Source of the DNA: DATARH01 sp963734125
Lineage (GTDB): Bacteria > Pseudomonadota > Alphaproteobacteria > ATCC43930 > CGMCC-115725
Assembly (NCBI GenBank): GCA_963734125.1
Contig: CAVTGB010000063.1
Location: forward strand, 1 to 64,000
Reading direction: 5' to 3'
Length of the DNA stretch: 64,000 nt
Positions 44,636-53,107 of this stretch are shown piece by piece (position 1 is the first letter of the stretch; the number at the start of each line of letters is the position of its first letter). The notes beneath the pieces were generated by a model, which had not been told where the DNA came from, searched no databases, and worked only from the letters and a program-made list of their open reading frames with translations. The position numbers and the translations under genes were made by a program.

Positions 44636-45823
44636 TCAATTCGCCTCGGTTAGCGCATAAACCCCGCGCTCGAACCGGCCATAGAGCCGCACCGCCGTCG
44701 GATCGGCGAAGGGCAGGATCTGGGTCATGATGACACCGGTGACGCGGCGCACCGGATCGAGCCAGTAGTAGAGATTGCCGGCCCCGGCCCAGCCTACCGT
44801 GCCGGCGCTGCGGCCGTTCGGCCCGGGTTCCATGTTGATCATGTACCCCAGCCCCCAGCGCAGCGGCGCGCCGGGAAAGAAATCGACGTCGTTCGACACC
44901 TCGGGGATGCAACTCCGCATGATCCCGGCCGGGATATCGCCGATCTGGTTCCGGTTCATCGCCGCGATGGTTTCCGGCTTCAGGATGCGAACCCCGGCAA
45001 GCTCGCCCTCGTGCAGCAGCATCCGCAGAAAGGTCAGGTAATCGCCCGCCGTCGAGTGAAGCCCCCCGCCGCCGGCGTAGAATTCGGGGGTCGACAGGGG
45101 CGGCAATGGCTGCGGCGCGAGGCTGCCGTCGGCCTGGCGCTGATGGATGCTGGCCTGGCGCGCGCGCTGCTCGGGTGACGCGACAAAACCGGTGTCCTCC
45201 ATCCCGAGCGGCGCGAAGATGCGTTCGCGCAAGACCGCGTCGAGCGACTGGCCGGCGACCGCCTCGATGATCCGCCCGACCCAGTCGATATTGATGCCGT
45301 ATTCCCATTTCTCGCCGGGCTCGAACATCAGCGGCCGGCGCAGCGCCGCAACCCTGCCCGACATCATGCGCGCCGCGCTGGTGGCGTCGACATAGCGCAG
45401 CGTATCGGCGTTCCAAACCTCGTAGGTGAACCCGGCGGTATGGGTCAGCAGGTGCCTGAATGTGATCGGACGCCGGGCCGGGCGCAGCAGCGGCGCGCCG
45501 GCGGTGTCGAAGCCTTCGAGGACCTAGCGGGGCACCGAGCGTCGGATCGATGTCGGGGACCGGCGCGTCGAGGCTGAGCCTGCCCTCCTCGACGAGCTGC
45601 ATCGCCGCGACCGAGGTGATCGCCTTGGTCATCGAGGGATGCGGCAGACCGTGTCGAGCGTCATCGCCGGCCCCCCATCGAGGCTGCGCACCCCAAACGC
45701 GCCCTCGTAGACCGGCCCGCCGGCATCCGCCGCCATCGCGACAACCCCCGGCACCTCGCGCGCCGCGGCGGCGCCGCGCAGCACGTCGTCGATCTGTCGC
45801 CTCGCTTCTGCCCGACTGGTCAT
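44636..45823 (-). pseudogene. serine hydrolase, beta-lactamase/class C family, two compensating frameshifts
   Basis: The family acts on esters or peptides through a Ser-x-x-Lys site. The start MTSRAEARRQIDDVLRGAAA is in frame with the large 3' part (FEPGEKWEYGINIDWVGRII, PEFYAGGGGLHSTAGDYLTF, NGRSAGTVGWAGAGNLYYWL). Between them the frame is disturbed. One base is missing near 45634, just before the catalytic SMTKAITSVAAMQLVEEG, which reads in another frame. One extra base near 45525 (CCGCTAGG) restores the frame. With both corrected the protein is 395 residues and normal. Compensating indels 110 bases apart are unusual for decay and fit read errors. Confidence 0.82.
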
Positions 45824-45892
45824 CGCACTCGCTCCCAACGTGTCGCCCGGGCGAAAGCGGAGGTCCCGGCCTCAGCCGCGACGACGGCGTTG

Positions 45893-47140
45893 TTAGGCAT
45901 TGGGAGCGCGGCGAACATTGCCGCTCTGCTCGGGGATGCCGGTCTGCTCGTAGCAGACCCGGGCAAAGGCGGCGACGCCCTCGCGGATCTCCTCTTTGGT
46001 GGTCAGCGCGAAGCAGAGGCGGAGGCGCGATTTGGCGTTGTCGCCGTCGACCGCCCATTCGGGGCCGGGGTTGAACGCGATGCCGGCGTCGAGCGCGGGC
46101 TTGACCAGCTTGCGCACATCGACCTGGTCGGGGAGCTTCATCCACAGATAGATGCCGCCTTTCGGGATCCACGGTTCGCAGGTGGTGCCGAACTCGCGTT
46201 CGAGCGACTCGACCATCGTGTCGAGCTTGCCCTTGAGGGTGCCGCTCAACTCGTCGACATGGTCCTGGAAATGCGCCGAGAAATATTCGGCGACAACCAT
46301 CTGTTCGAGCGCGCCGGTATGGCTGAAGCGCTCGGTCTTGATCGCGATCATCCGGCTCATGAACTCCCAGTCGCACACGACGTAGCCGAGCCGCAGCGCC
46401 GGTGACAGCGTTTTTGAGAACGAGCCGATATGGATGACGCGCGAGGGATCGAGCGAATAGATCGCCGGCGGCGCGTCCATCCCGCCCCAGGTCAGATCGG
46501 CGTAGCACTCGTCCTCGAAGATCGGCACGCCAAAGCGGCGCGAGAGATCGAGCAGCTGATGGCGCCGTTCGAGCGGCAGGATGCTGCCGGTCGGGTTTTG
46601 GATCGTCGGGGTCGTGCAGATGTATTTGGGCGTCGTGCCCTGGCGCTTCAGACCGTCGAGAATATCGGCGAGCGCATCCATGCGCATGCCGTCATCGTCG
46701 AGCGGCGCCGGGACCATCTTCACCCCGAGGCGGCGCAGATTGTTGAGATAGCCCTGATAGGTGAACTCTTCGAGGATCACCGTGTCGCCCCGCTCGACAA
46801 GAACCGCGTTGACGAGATCGATCGCCTGCCCCGAGCCCTGGGTGATCAGCACGTCATCGGGTCCGGCGGCGATGCCGCGCCAGCGCTTTACCTTGTCGGC
46901 GACAAACTGGCGCAGTCCGGGATAACCCTGCGGCCCCTGCCCCATCCCGTATAGCGCCAGCTCGCGGCCGTCGCGCCGCAGCACCGTCGCGGTCGCCACG
47001 ATCAGCTCCTCGATCGGGATCAGGGTGCGGTCGTTGTGGCCGCCGATGAAATTGTACTTGGCGTTGCCGCCCCAGCGCGGCGCCGGCGGCGGCACTTCTC
47101 TGCCAATGAGATGGGGGTAGGCGAAACCGGCGCTCGTCAT
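45893..47140 (-). CDS. PLP-dependent aminotransferase, 2-aminoadipate-type (class I/II)
   Basis: Fold-type I aminotransferase of 415 residues. LITQGSGQAIDLVNAVLVER, FEYQGYL-like EEFTYQGYLNNLRRLG, TTPTIQNPTGSILPLERRHQ and FEDECYADLTWGG are standard. The PLP Lys is in IHIGSFSKTLSPALRLGYVV near residue 240. The family includes 2-aminoadipate and MocR-type aminotransferases; no DNA-binding domain is present here. Its ATG overlaps the stop of the RfbA reading frame. It is the last gene of the leftward rfb group, though a role in sugar synthesis is not implied by sequence. Confidence 0.85.
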   Translation of the reverse strand: MTSAGFAYPHLIGREVPPPAPRWGGNAKYNFIGGHNDRTLIPIEELIVATATVLRRDGRELALYGMGQGPQGYPGLRQFVADKVKRWRGIAAGPDDVLITQGSGQAIDLVNAVLVERGDTVILEEFTYQGYLNNLRRLGVKMVPAPLDDDGMRMDALADILDGLKRQGTTPKYICTTPTIQNPTGSILPLERRHQLLDLSRRFGVPIFEDECYADLTWGGMDAPPAIYSLDPSRVIHIGSFSKTLSPALRLGYVVCDWEFMSRMIAIKTERFSHTGALEQMVVAEYFSAHFQDHVDELSGTLKGKLDTMVESLEREFGTTCEPWIPKGGIYLWMKLPDQVDVRKLVKPALDAGIAFNPGPEWAVDGDNAKSRLRLCFALTTKEEIREGVAAFARVCYEQTGIPEQSGNVRRAPNA

Positions 47141-48039
47141 CCTCGATATCCCTTTCTGTGCGCTACCGCGAATCCTATTCCGGAAGGTTCGCGAGATAGC
47201 GGCCGTAATCGTTCGGCGCCAAAGCGGCGCGCCTCGGCGAGCAACTGGTCCCGTCCGATATAGCCCATATGATAGGCCACTTCCTCGACGCAGGCGATCT
47301 TGAGGCCCTGGCGCATCTCGATCGTGCGCACATATTCGCCGGCTTCCAAGAGATCCTCGTGCGTCCCGGTGTCGAACCATGCATAGCCGCGTCCCATGCG
47401 CACGACCGACAGCGTCCCGCGGCGCAGATACACATTGTTGACATCGGTGATCTCCAATTCGCCGCGCGCCGAGGGAATGAGCCCGCGCGCGATGTCGACG
47501 ACCGCGTTGTCGTAGAAATAGAGGCCGGTCACCGCCCATTGCGAGCGCGGCCGGGGCGGCTTTTCGATGATCGAGACCGCGTTGCCGTGAGCGTCGAACT
47601 CGACCACGCCATAGGCCTCGGGGCGGCGCACCTGGTAGGCGAAAACGGTCGCGCCAGGGCGCGGCTGCGCGGCCTCTTGCAACAGCGCCGACAACCCGCC
47701 GCCATAGAAGATGTTGTCACCTAGGATCAGCGCGACCGGCCCCTCGCCGATGAAATCGCGGCCGATGATGAAGGCTTGCGCCAGACCTTCCGGGCGGGGC
47801 TGCTCGGCGTAGGAAATTGCCACGCCCCAGCGGCTGCCGTCGCCCATCAGCGCCTCGAAGCGGCCGCGCTCGGCCGGAGTGGTAATAACGAGGATGTCGC
47901 GGATCCCGGCCAGCATCAGCGTCGTCAGCGGATAATAGATCATCGGCTTGTCGTAGACCGGTAAGAGCTGCTTGGAGGTGACGAGCGTCGCCGGGTAGAG
48001 CCGCGTGCCGGACCCGCCGGCGAGGACGATCCCCTTCAT
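47137..48039 (-). CDS. rfbA: glucose-1-phosphate thymidylyltransferase RfbA, 3' frame disturbed
   Basis: Makes dTDP-glucose from glucose-1-phosphate and dTTP. Signatures are MKGIVLAGGSGTRLYPATLV, SKQLLPVYDKPMIYYPLTTL, GDNIFYGGGLSALL and GRGYAWFDTGTHEDLLEAGE. The conserved ending NDYGRYLANLPE is not in this frame but one frame over, stopping at 47175. An extra base near 47214-47222 explains this. As written the frame runs to 47137, with a foreign tail (ERLRPLSREPSGIGFAVAHR), and overlaps the aminotransferase start. The true product is probably 287 residues. rfbB overlaps the start. Confidence 0.9.
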   Translation of the reverse strand: MKGIVLAGGSGTRLYPATLVTSKQLLPVYDKPMIYYPLTTLMLAGIRDILVITTPAERGRFEALMGDGSRWGVAISYAEQPRPEGLAQAFIIGRDFIGEGPVALILGDNIFYGGGLSALLQEAAQPRPGATVFAYQVRRPEAYGVVEFDAHGNAVSIIEKPPRPRSQWAVTGLYFYDNAVVDIARGLIPSARGELEITDVNNVYLRRGTLSVVRMGRGYAWFDTGTHEDLLEAGEYVRTIEMRQGLKIACVEEVAYHMGYIGRDQLLAEARRFGAERLRPLSREPSGIGFAVAHRKGYRG

Positions 48040-49148
48040 CGCGCCTCCCAATCTCGATCGGATCGGGCGCCGGCGGCGGCGACCGGATCGGCCCGGCCGC
48101 CGACCCCGAGCCGGGTGCCGCCGTAACGCGTCGACCAGATCGGCTCCCACCACCAGCGGTTGTCGAGATACCATTGGACGGTCTTGCGCAACCCGGTTGG
48201 GAAGCTCTCGCGCGGCTGCCAGCCGAGTTTCGCGCGGATCTTGGTCGCATCCATCGCATAGCGCCGGTCGTGGCCGGGCCGGTCGGCGACAAAGCTGATG
48301 AGCCGGGCATGCGGCCGATGGGGCGAGGTGGGCAGCAGCTCGTCGATGAGGTCGCAGAGCGCGGTGACGACCTCGAGGTTGGTGCGTTCGCCATCTCCGC
48401 CGATATTGTAGCTCTCCCCCGGCCGCCCGCGGGTCAAGACGGCATGCAGGGCGCGGGCGTGATCCTCGACATAAAGCCAGTCGCGGATATTGTCGCCGGT
48501 ACCGTAGACCGGGATCGCCTCGCCCGCGAGCGCCTTCAGGATGGCCAGCGGGATCAGCTTTTCGGGGAAATGATAGGGGCCGTAATTGTTCGAGCAGTTG
48601 CTCATAACGCAGGGCAGCCCATAGGTCTCGTGCCACGCCCGCACCAGATGGTCGGCCGCCGCTTTCGATGCGGCATAGGGCGAATTGGGCTGATAGCGAC
48701 TTCCCTCAGTGAACTTGCCGTCGGGCCCGAGGGAGCCGAACACTTCATCGGTCGAGACGTGGTGAAAGCGAAAGCGCTTCGCTCGATCCGCCGGCAGCGA
48801 GCGCCAGTGTTCGAGCGCAGCCTCCAAGAGCGCGTAGGTTCCCTCGATATTGGTCTTGATGAACGCGCCGGGGCCATCGATCGACCGGTCGACATGCGAT
48901 TCCGCGGCGAGGTGGAGGATTGCGTCAGGCGCAAACGCGGCAATGAGCGCGGCGATCGCCGGGCGGTCGGCGATATCGGCCCGGTTAAACGCGTAAGCCG
49001 GGTGTCCCTCAACGGCCTCTAATGAGGCGAGATTGGCAGCATAGGTCAGCTTGTCGACGTTGAGCACCGTGTCGCCCATTTCGCCGACCAACAGCCGGCA
49101 TACCGCCGAGCCGATAAATCCCGCCCCACCGGTCACCAACACCTTCAT
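48036..49148 (-). CDS. rfbB: dTDP-glucose 4,6-dehydratase
   Basis: Second step to dTDP-rhamnose and other 6-deoxysugars. NAD motif MKVLVTGGAGFIGSAVCRLL, active-site Thr in HVSTDEVFGSLG and the YxxxK in SPYAASKAAADHLVRAW near residue 160. NYGPYHFPEKLIPL and DWLYVEDHARAL are also typical. The 370 residues include a C-terminal tail of about 20 extra residues. It overlaps rfbA by four bases. rfbC and rfbD, needed to finish dTDP-rhamnose, are not in the window. Confidence 0.95.
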   Translation of the reverse strand: MKVLVTGGAGFIGSAVCRLLVGEMGDTVLNVDKLTYAANLASLEAVEGHPAYAFNRADIADRPAIAALIAAFAPDAILHLAAESHVDRSIDGPGAFIKTNIEGTYALLEAALEHWRSLPADRAKRFRFHHVSTDEVFGSLGPDGKFTEGSRYQPNSPYAASKAAADHLVRAWHETYGLPCVMSNCSNNYGPYHFPEKLIPLAILKALAGEAIPVYGTGDNIRDWLYVEDHARALHAVLTRGRPGESYNIGGDGERTNLEVVTALCDLIDELLPTSPHRPHARLISFVADRPGHDRRYAMDATKIRAKLGWQPRESFPTGLRKTVQWYLDNRWWWEPIWSTRYGGTRLGVGGRADPVAAAGARSDRDWEAR

Positions 49149-49194
49149 CGCAGCGCACTCGTGCGGTGGACGTCGAAGGTTGATACCCTAAACG

Positions 49195-50442
49195 TCAGCC
49201 CAACGCCAAAGAACCGGGGTCGCCCGGCCGCCGCGCGCTGTCGTGCAGCAGGCCGGCGGTGAAGGCGGCGAGGTTGCCGCCGGTAAAACGGTGTCCGGGG
49301 ATGCCGGCGGCGGCGGCGGCGGCGAGGTCGCTGTCCTTGTCGCCAATGAGAAAGCTCGCCGAGCTGTCGATGGGCCAGGCGCGCATCAGGTCGAGGATCA
49401 TACCCGGGGCGGGCTTGCGCCAATCGCTGGCGCGGCGGTATTGGGCGACGGTCCCCTCCGGGTGGAACGGGCAATAGCGGATGTCGTCGACGTGCGCCCC
49501 TTCGGCGGCAAGCCCGCCCGCAAGGTGGGCATGCACGCGCGCGATGTCGGCCTCGCTGTAAAGGCCGCGCGCGACGCCGCCCTGGTTGGTCACGATAAAG
49601 ACGAACCGCCCGGCATCGTTGAGCGCCTTGACCGCAGCGCGGGCGCCCTCGATCCAGCGAAACCGCTCGACCGACCCGACGTAACCCTCGTCGTGATTGA
49701 GGACGCCGTCGCGGTCGAGAAAGGCCGCGACCCGCCGCCGCGACCGCGGAATCTCCCGCCGCGCCCGCGCCAGACCCGCAGCGGTTCCGATTGCGGCGAA
49801 AAAGCGATCGAAGCACACACCACGCAGCTGCCCGGCCGCAGCCAGCTCGGGGAACACGTCGACCCCGAGCGCGCTCTGCGGTCCGAGCCGATCGACGACG
49901 GCGCGGCGCAGCGCGCAGACCCCGCCGCTGACCAGCCCCGGCCCGCTTTCGCCCGCCGGCGCGGCAAACCCGAGGATGCCGTCACCGGATACGCTCACTG
50001 CGCCCAATCGCGCCGCATCGGGAACTTGCCGCAGGGCGAGGACGCCCACCGCCGTGGGCTCTCGAGCCAGCCGCACGGCAAGCTCCAGCACGTTGATATC
50101 GAACCACGAACTGCCGTTTAAGAGGATGAACGTTTCGTCGAGACGGTGACGGGCGTGCCATAGCGCATCGCCGGTCGCGGCCGGCTCGGGCTCGGCCGCA
50201 ACCTCGACCGTCAGTCCAAAGCGCGCCTTGAGCGGGGTCGTCGCCGCGTAGGTGGCGATCCGGGCGGCAGCAAACCCGGCGAGCAGCAGGATTCGCCGGA
50301 TGCCATGCCGGCCGAGTTCGAACAGCAGGAGGTCGAGAAACGGCGCGTCGGCGATTTCGAAGAGCGCCTTCGGCAGTCCGCCGCTCGGCGCCCCGAGCCG
50401 CGCGCCGCGCCCGGCGCACAAGATGACGGCTTGCTCGATCAT
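49195..50442 (-). CDS. bifunctional heptose-phosphate nucleotidyltransferase/GmhB-like phosphatase
   Basis: Two domains in one 415-residue protein. The N-terminal part (about 1-235) is a nucleotidyltransferase: QAVILCAGRGARLGAPSGGL with PKALFEI, as in HddC-type enzymes. The C-terminal part (about 245-405) is a HAD-IIIA phosphatase: AAFLDRDGVLNHDEGYVGSV, FIVTNQGGVARGLYSEADI, YCPFHPEG and FLIGDKDSDLAAAAAAGI. The phosphatase side matches D,D-heptose 1,7-bisphosphate phosphatase GmhB. It probably makes a nucleotide-heptose for LPS or a glycan, beside rfbAB. ATG 50442 is preferred over an upstream extension. Confidence 0.85.
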   Translation of the reverse strand: MIEQAVILCAGRGARLGAPSGGLPKALFEIADAPFLDLLLFELGRHGIRRILLLAGFAAARIATYAATTPLKARFGLTVEVAAEPEPAATGDALWHARHRLDETFILLNGSSWFDINVLELAVRLAREPTAVGVLALRQVPDAARLGAVSVSGDGILGFAAPAGESGPGLVSGGVCALRRAVVDRLGPQSALGVDVFPELAAAGQLRGVCFDRFFAAIGTAAGLARARREIPRSRRRVAAFLDRDGVLNHDEGYVGSVERFRWIEGARAAVKALNDAGRFVFIVTNQGGVARGLYSEADIARVHAHLAGGLAAEGAHVDDIRYCPFHPEGTVAQYRRASDWRKPAPGMILDLMRAWPIDSSASFLIGDKDSDLAAAAAAGIPGHRFTGGNLAAFTAGLLHDSARRPGDPGSLALG

Positions 50443-50493
50443 GCCGGGCCACTTCTCTCCTCGCCGACCGTCTGTCAAGCATCTGCCCGATTT

Positions 50494-50532
50494 GGTAGTG
50501 GGTCAGTTTGATTTCGAAACTGACCCACTACC
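50494..50532. repeat. perfect 16-bp inverted repeat with 7-base loop
   Basis: Left arm GGTAGTGGGTCAGTTT (50494-50509) and right arm AAACTGACCCACTACC (50517-50532) pair perfectly around GATTTCG. It lies in the gap between the divergent heptose gene and the SDR gene. There is no T-run. It could be a bidirectional stem, a protein-binding site or a remnant of an insertion sequence end. No transposase remains. Confidence 0.9.
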
Positions 50533-50711
50533 CCCGATTTTCGTGGACAGCTCGGGAGCGATTGTCGAGATTTGCAATGTCCTGCGACCATGTCCAGCTT
50601 CGGTGAAACCGTAAGGATGTCCGTCCCGATGGCGATGCCGCTCGCCGCGTGCGCCCGGCCGCCCTGTGGCGGCACGCCGGCGCGCGGCCCGAAAGCGCGG
50701 CTGCGCCGCTG

Positions 50712-51491
50712 ATGCGCGCGCCTTACCGGGTCGCGGTGATCACCGGGGCATCGAGCGGGCTGGGTGCCGCGCTCGCCCTCTCCTACGCCGGGCCGCAAGC
50801 GGTGCTTGGGCTGATCGGTCGCAGCGCCGAGCGCCTTGCCGCGACGGCGGCGCGGTGCCGCGACTCCGGGGCAAGCGTCGAGAGCGCCCAGATCGATGTC
50901 GCCGACGGCGCCGAGCTGGCGACCTGGCTTGAGGGATTCGATGAGGCCCATCCGGTGGAATTGCTGATCGCCAATGCCGGCATCTCGGCCGGTCCGGATC
51001 CGGGTAGTCCGGGCGAACCGGCGGCGATCACCTTGCGCCAGCTCGAAATCAACCTCGCCGGCGCGGTCCACACGATCGCCCCGCTGGTGCCGCTTCTGTG
51101 CGCGCGCGGGCGCGGGCGCATCGTCGCGATCGCCTCGGTCGCCGCCTATCGCGGCCTCCCTTACAGCCCGGGGTATTGCGCGAGCAAGGCCGGGCTGCGC
51201 GCCTATGGCGAGGCGCTGCGCCCGCTCTTGTCGCCCTACGGTGTCGGGGTGACGGTGGTCTGTCCGGGTTTTTTCGAATCGCCGATGACCGACCGCTGGG
51301 AGGGGCCAACCCCGTTTCTCGCCAGCGGCGAGCGCGCCGCCCGGCGGATCAAGCGCGGGATCGACCGCGGCTGCTCGCGCATTAATTTTCCATGGCCGCT
51401 CGTGCTGGGGATGCGGTTTTGCGATCTCGCCCCGGCCTGGGTCGGGGACCGCATCATGCGCGGCTTCCATTTCCACATCCGCTCCGCCTGA
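50712..51491 (+). CDS. short-chain dehydrogenase/reductase
   Basis: SDR fold, 259 residues. The cofactor motif YRVAVITGASSGLGAALALS is followed by the NAG segment LLIANAGISAGPDPG, catalytic Ser in VAIASVAAYRG and YxxxK in GYCASKAGLRAYGEALRPLL. The C-terminus has a hydrophobic helix. It resembles SDRs of lipid or polysaccharide metabolism, but no substrate can be named. ATG 50712 matches the usual start; a longer frame from 50649 is less likely. The LTA-synthase-like gene follows 4 bases later. Confidence 0.85.
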   Translation: MRAPYRVAVITGASSGLGAALALSYAGPQAVLGLIGRSAERLAATAARCRDSGASVESAQIDVADGAELATWLEGFDEAHPVELLIANAGISAGPDPGSPGEPAAITLRQLEINLAGAVHTIAPLVPLLCARGRGRIVAIASVAAYRGLPYSPGYCASKAGLRAYGEALRPLLSPYGVGVTVVCPGFFESPMTDRWEGPTPFLASGERAARRIKRGIDRGCSRINFPWPLVLGMRFCDLAPAWVGDRIMRGFHFHIRSA

Positions 51492-51495
51492 CACG

Positions 51496-53107
51496 ATGGG
51501 AGCCATAGGCCTGCTCCATCTTGCCGCCGGCGCATTCCTCGTCCTCTTGGCATGGCTGATGCCGCGGCATGTCGCCGGCGCGCGGCGCGGCGCGGCGGCA
51601 GTTCTGCTGCTCGATCTCGCGCCGTTCGCACTCGGCGCGGGATTGCTGGGTCTGGCCGCCGGAAAGCCGATTTTCGCCGGGCTTGTCACCCTCGCGATCG
51701 GCGCCGGGTTCACCCTCGTCGATTACACGATGCGGCAGACGCTGCGCGAGCCGGTCGTGTTTTCGGCGGCCTCCGAACTGCCCCAGGTGTTCACCCACCC
51801 GCATCTCTATCTGCCGTTCGCCGGGCCGGTTCTCGTGGTTGGCGGCGCAGCGGTGGCGATCTCGGTGGCGCTGGCGTTCCTCCTCGCCGAGCCGCCGCTG
51901 TGGACCCCGCGCCCTGTTGACACTCTGCTCGCCGTCGGTCTCCTTGCCGCTTGCCTCTGGCTCCTCGCGCGGGAGCCGCTTCTTGGCGCTGCAGTGCGCG
52001 CGCTGCGGCGGCTCGACCCAACGGGCGAACCGTTCGCCGACGCCGCCTCGCTCGGCCCCTTCGCCATGCTGCTCGTCCACACGACCATCGCCCGGGCCGA
52101 GCGCGGCGCCCGGCAGACGGCGTTGGCGGCCCCGCGGGTAGTGCGCGAGCCGGCCCGCGGACCGATCGGCGAATCGGTCGGTAGTTCGGGTGGGCCGATC
52201 GTCGTCGTGCAGTGCGAATCGTTCTTCGACGCGCGCCGCTTGTCGCCGCGCATCCCGCGCGACCTCTTGCCCGGGTTTGACGCCTGTTGCGCCGCGTCGG
52301 CGGCATTCGGCCGGCTTGCCGTGCCGGCCTGGGGCGCCAATACGATGCGCGCCGAATTCGCGGTTGTGACCGGGACCCCGGAGAGCGAACTGGGCTTTGA
52401 CCGGTTCAATCCCTATTACGCCCTGGCGCGGGTGCCGATCGAGTTCGCAGGTCTGGCGGCTGCGCCGGGCCGGGTATCGCACGATCTGCCTGCATCCCTT
52501 TGACCGCCGCTTCTTCCGGCGCGATCTGGCGATGCCGGCGCTCGGCTTCGAGCGGTTTCTCGGCCGCGAGGCGCTCGGCGGATCTTCGGTGCCACCCTAT
52601 TGCCCCGATCCCGAGTTTGCCGGCCAGATCCTGCGCATCCTCGCCGAGGAGGGCCCGCAGACCTTCATCTTCGCGATCACGATGGGCAATCATGGGCCGT
52701 GGCTGGCGGGCGGGCCGCCGATCGACCCCGCGGTGGCCGCGATCTTCGACGAGGGGCAGATGCCGGACCACGGCGAATTGCTGCGCTATCTCGACGGTCT
52801 GCGCCGCTCCGACGCGATGCTGCCGGCGCTGATGGAGGGCCTGGCGCGGCACGCCTCGCCATCCGTCCTCGCCTTCTACGGCGATCATCTGCCAAGCCTC
52901 GGGGCGGCGTTCGACCATTTCGGTTTCGAGGAGTGGTCGAGCGATTACGCGATCTGGCCGGGCTCCGGGGTGCCGCAGCGGCGCGACCTGCAGGTACACG
53001 AACTGCTTCGCCTGATCGTCGACGCGGTCCTCGGCGCGGGTCCCGTGTCGGCGCTCGATCTGGGCGCTCGCCGTCCGATCGGTCTGCGCACAGGCGTCAC
53101 GCTGTGA
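51496..53107 (+). pseudogene. LTA synthase/sulfatase-superfamily membrane protein, one frameshift
   Basis: The N-terminal ~190 residues have several membrane segments (IGLLHLAAGAFLVLLAWL; GLVTLAIGAGFTLVDYTM). A periplasmic alkaline-phosphatase-like domain follows: IVVVQCESFFDARRLSPRI with a probable catalytic Ser/Thr in AEFAVVTGTPESELGFDRF, and IFAITMGNHGPWLAGG. The family transfers phosphoglycerol or phosphoethanolamine groups to glycans. The frame shifts by one extra base near 52445-52455 (after LARVPI); the second part starts SQVWRLRRAGYRTICLHPFD. Repaired, it is 536 residues. The stop overlaps the P450 start as GTGA. Confidence 0.82.

Noticed and set aside
44034..46508. 824-residue minus-strand frame
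   Set aside because: It only links the phosphatase to out-of-frame parts of the serine hydrolase and aminotransferase genes; it is not one protein.
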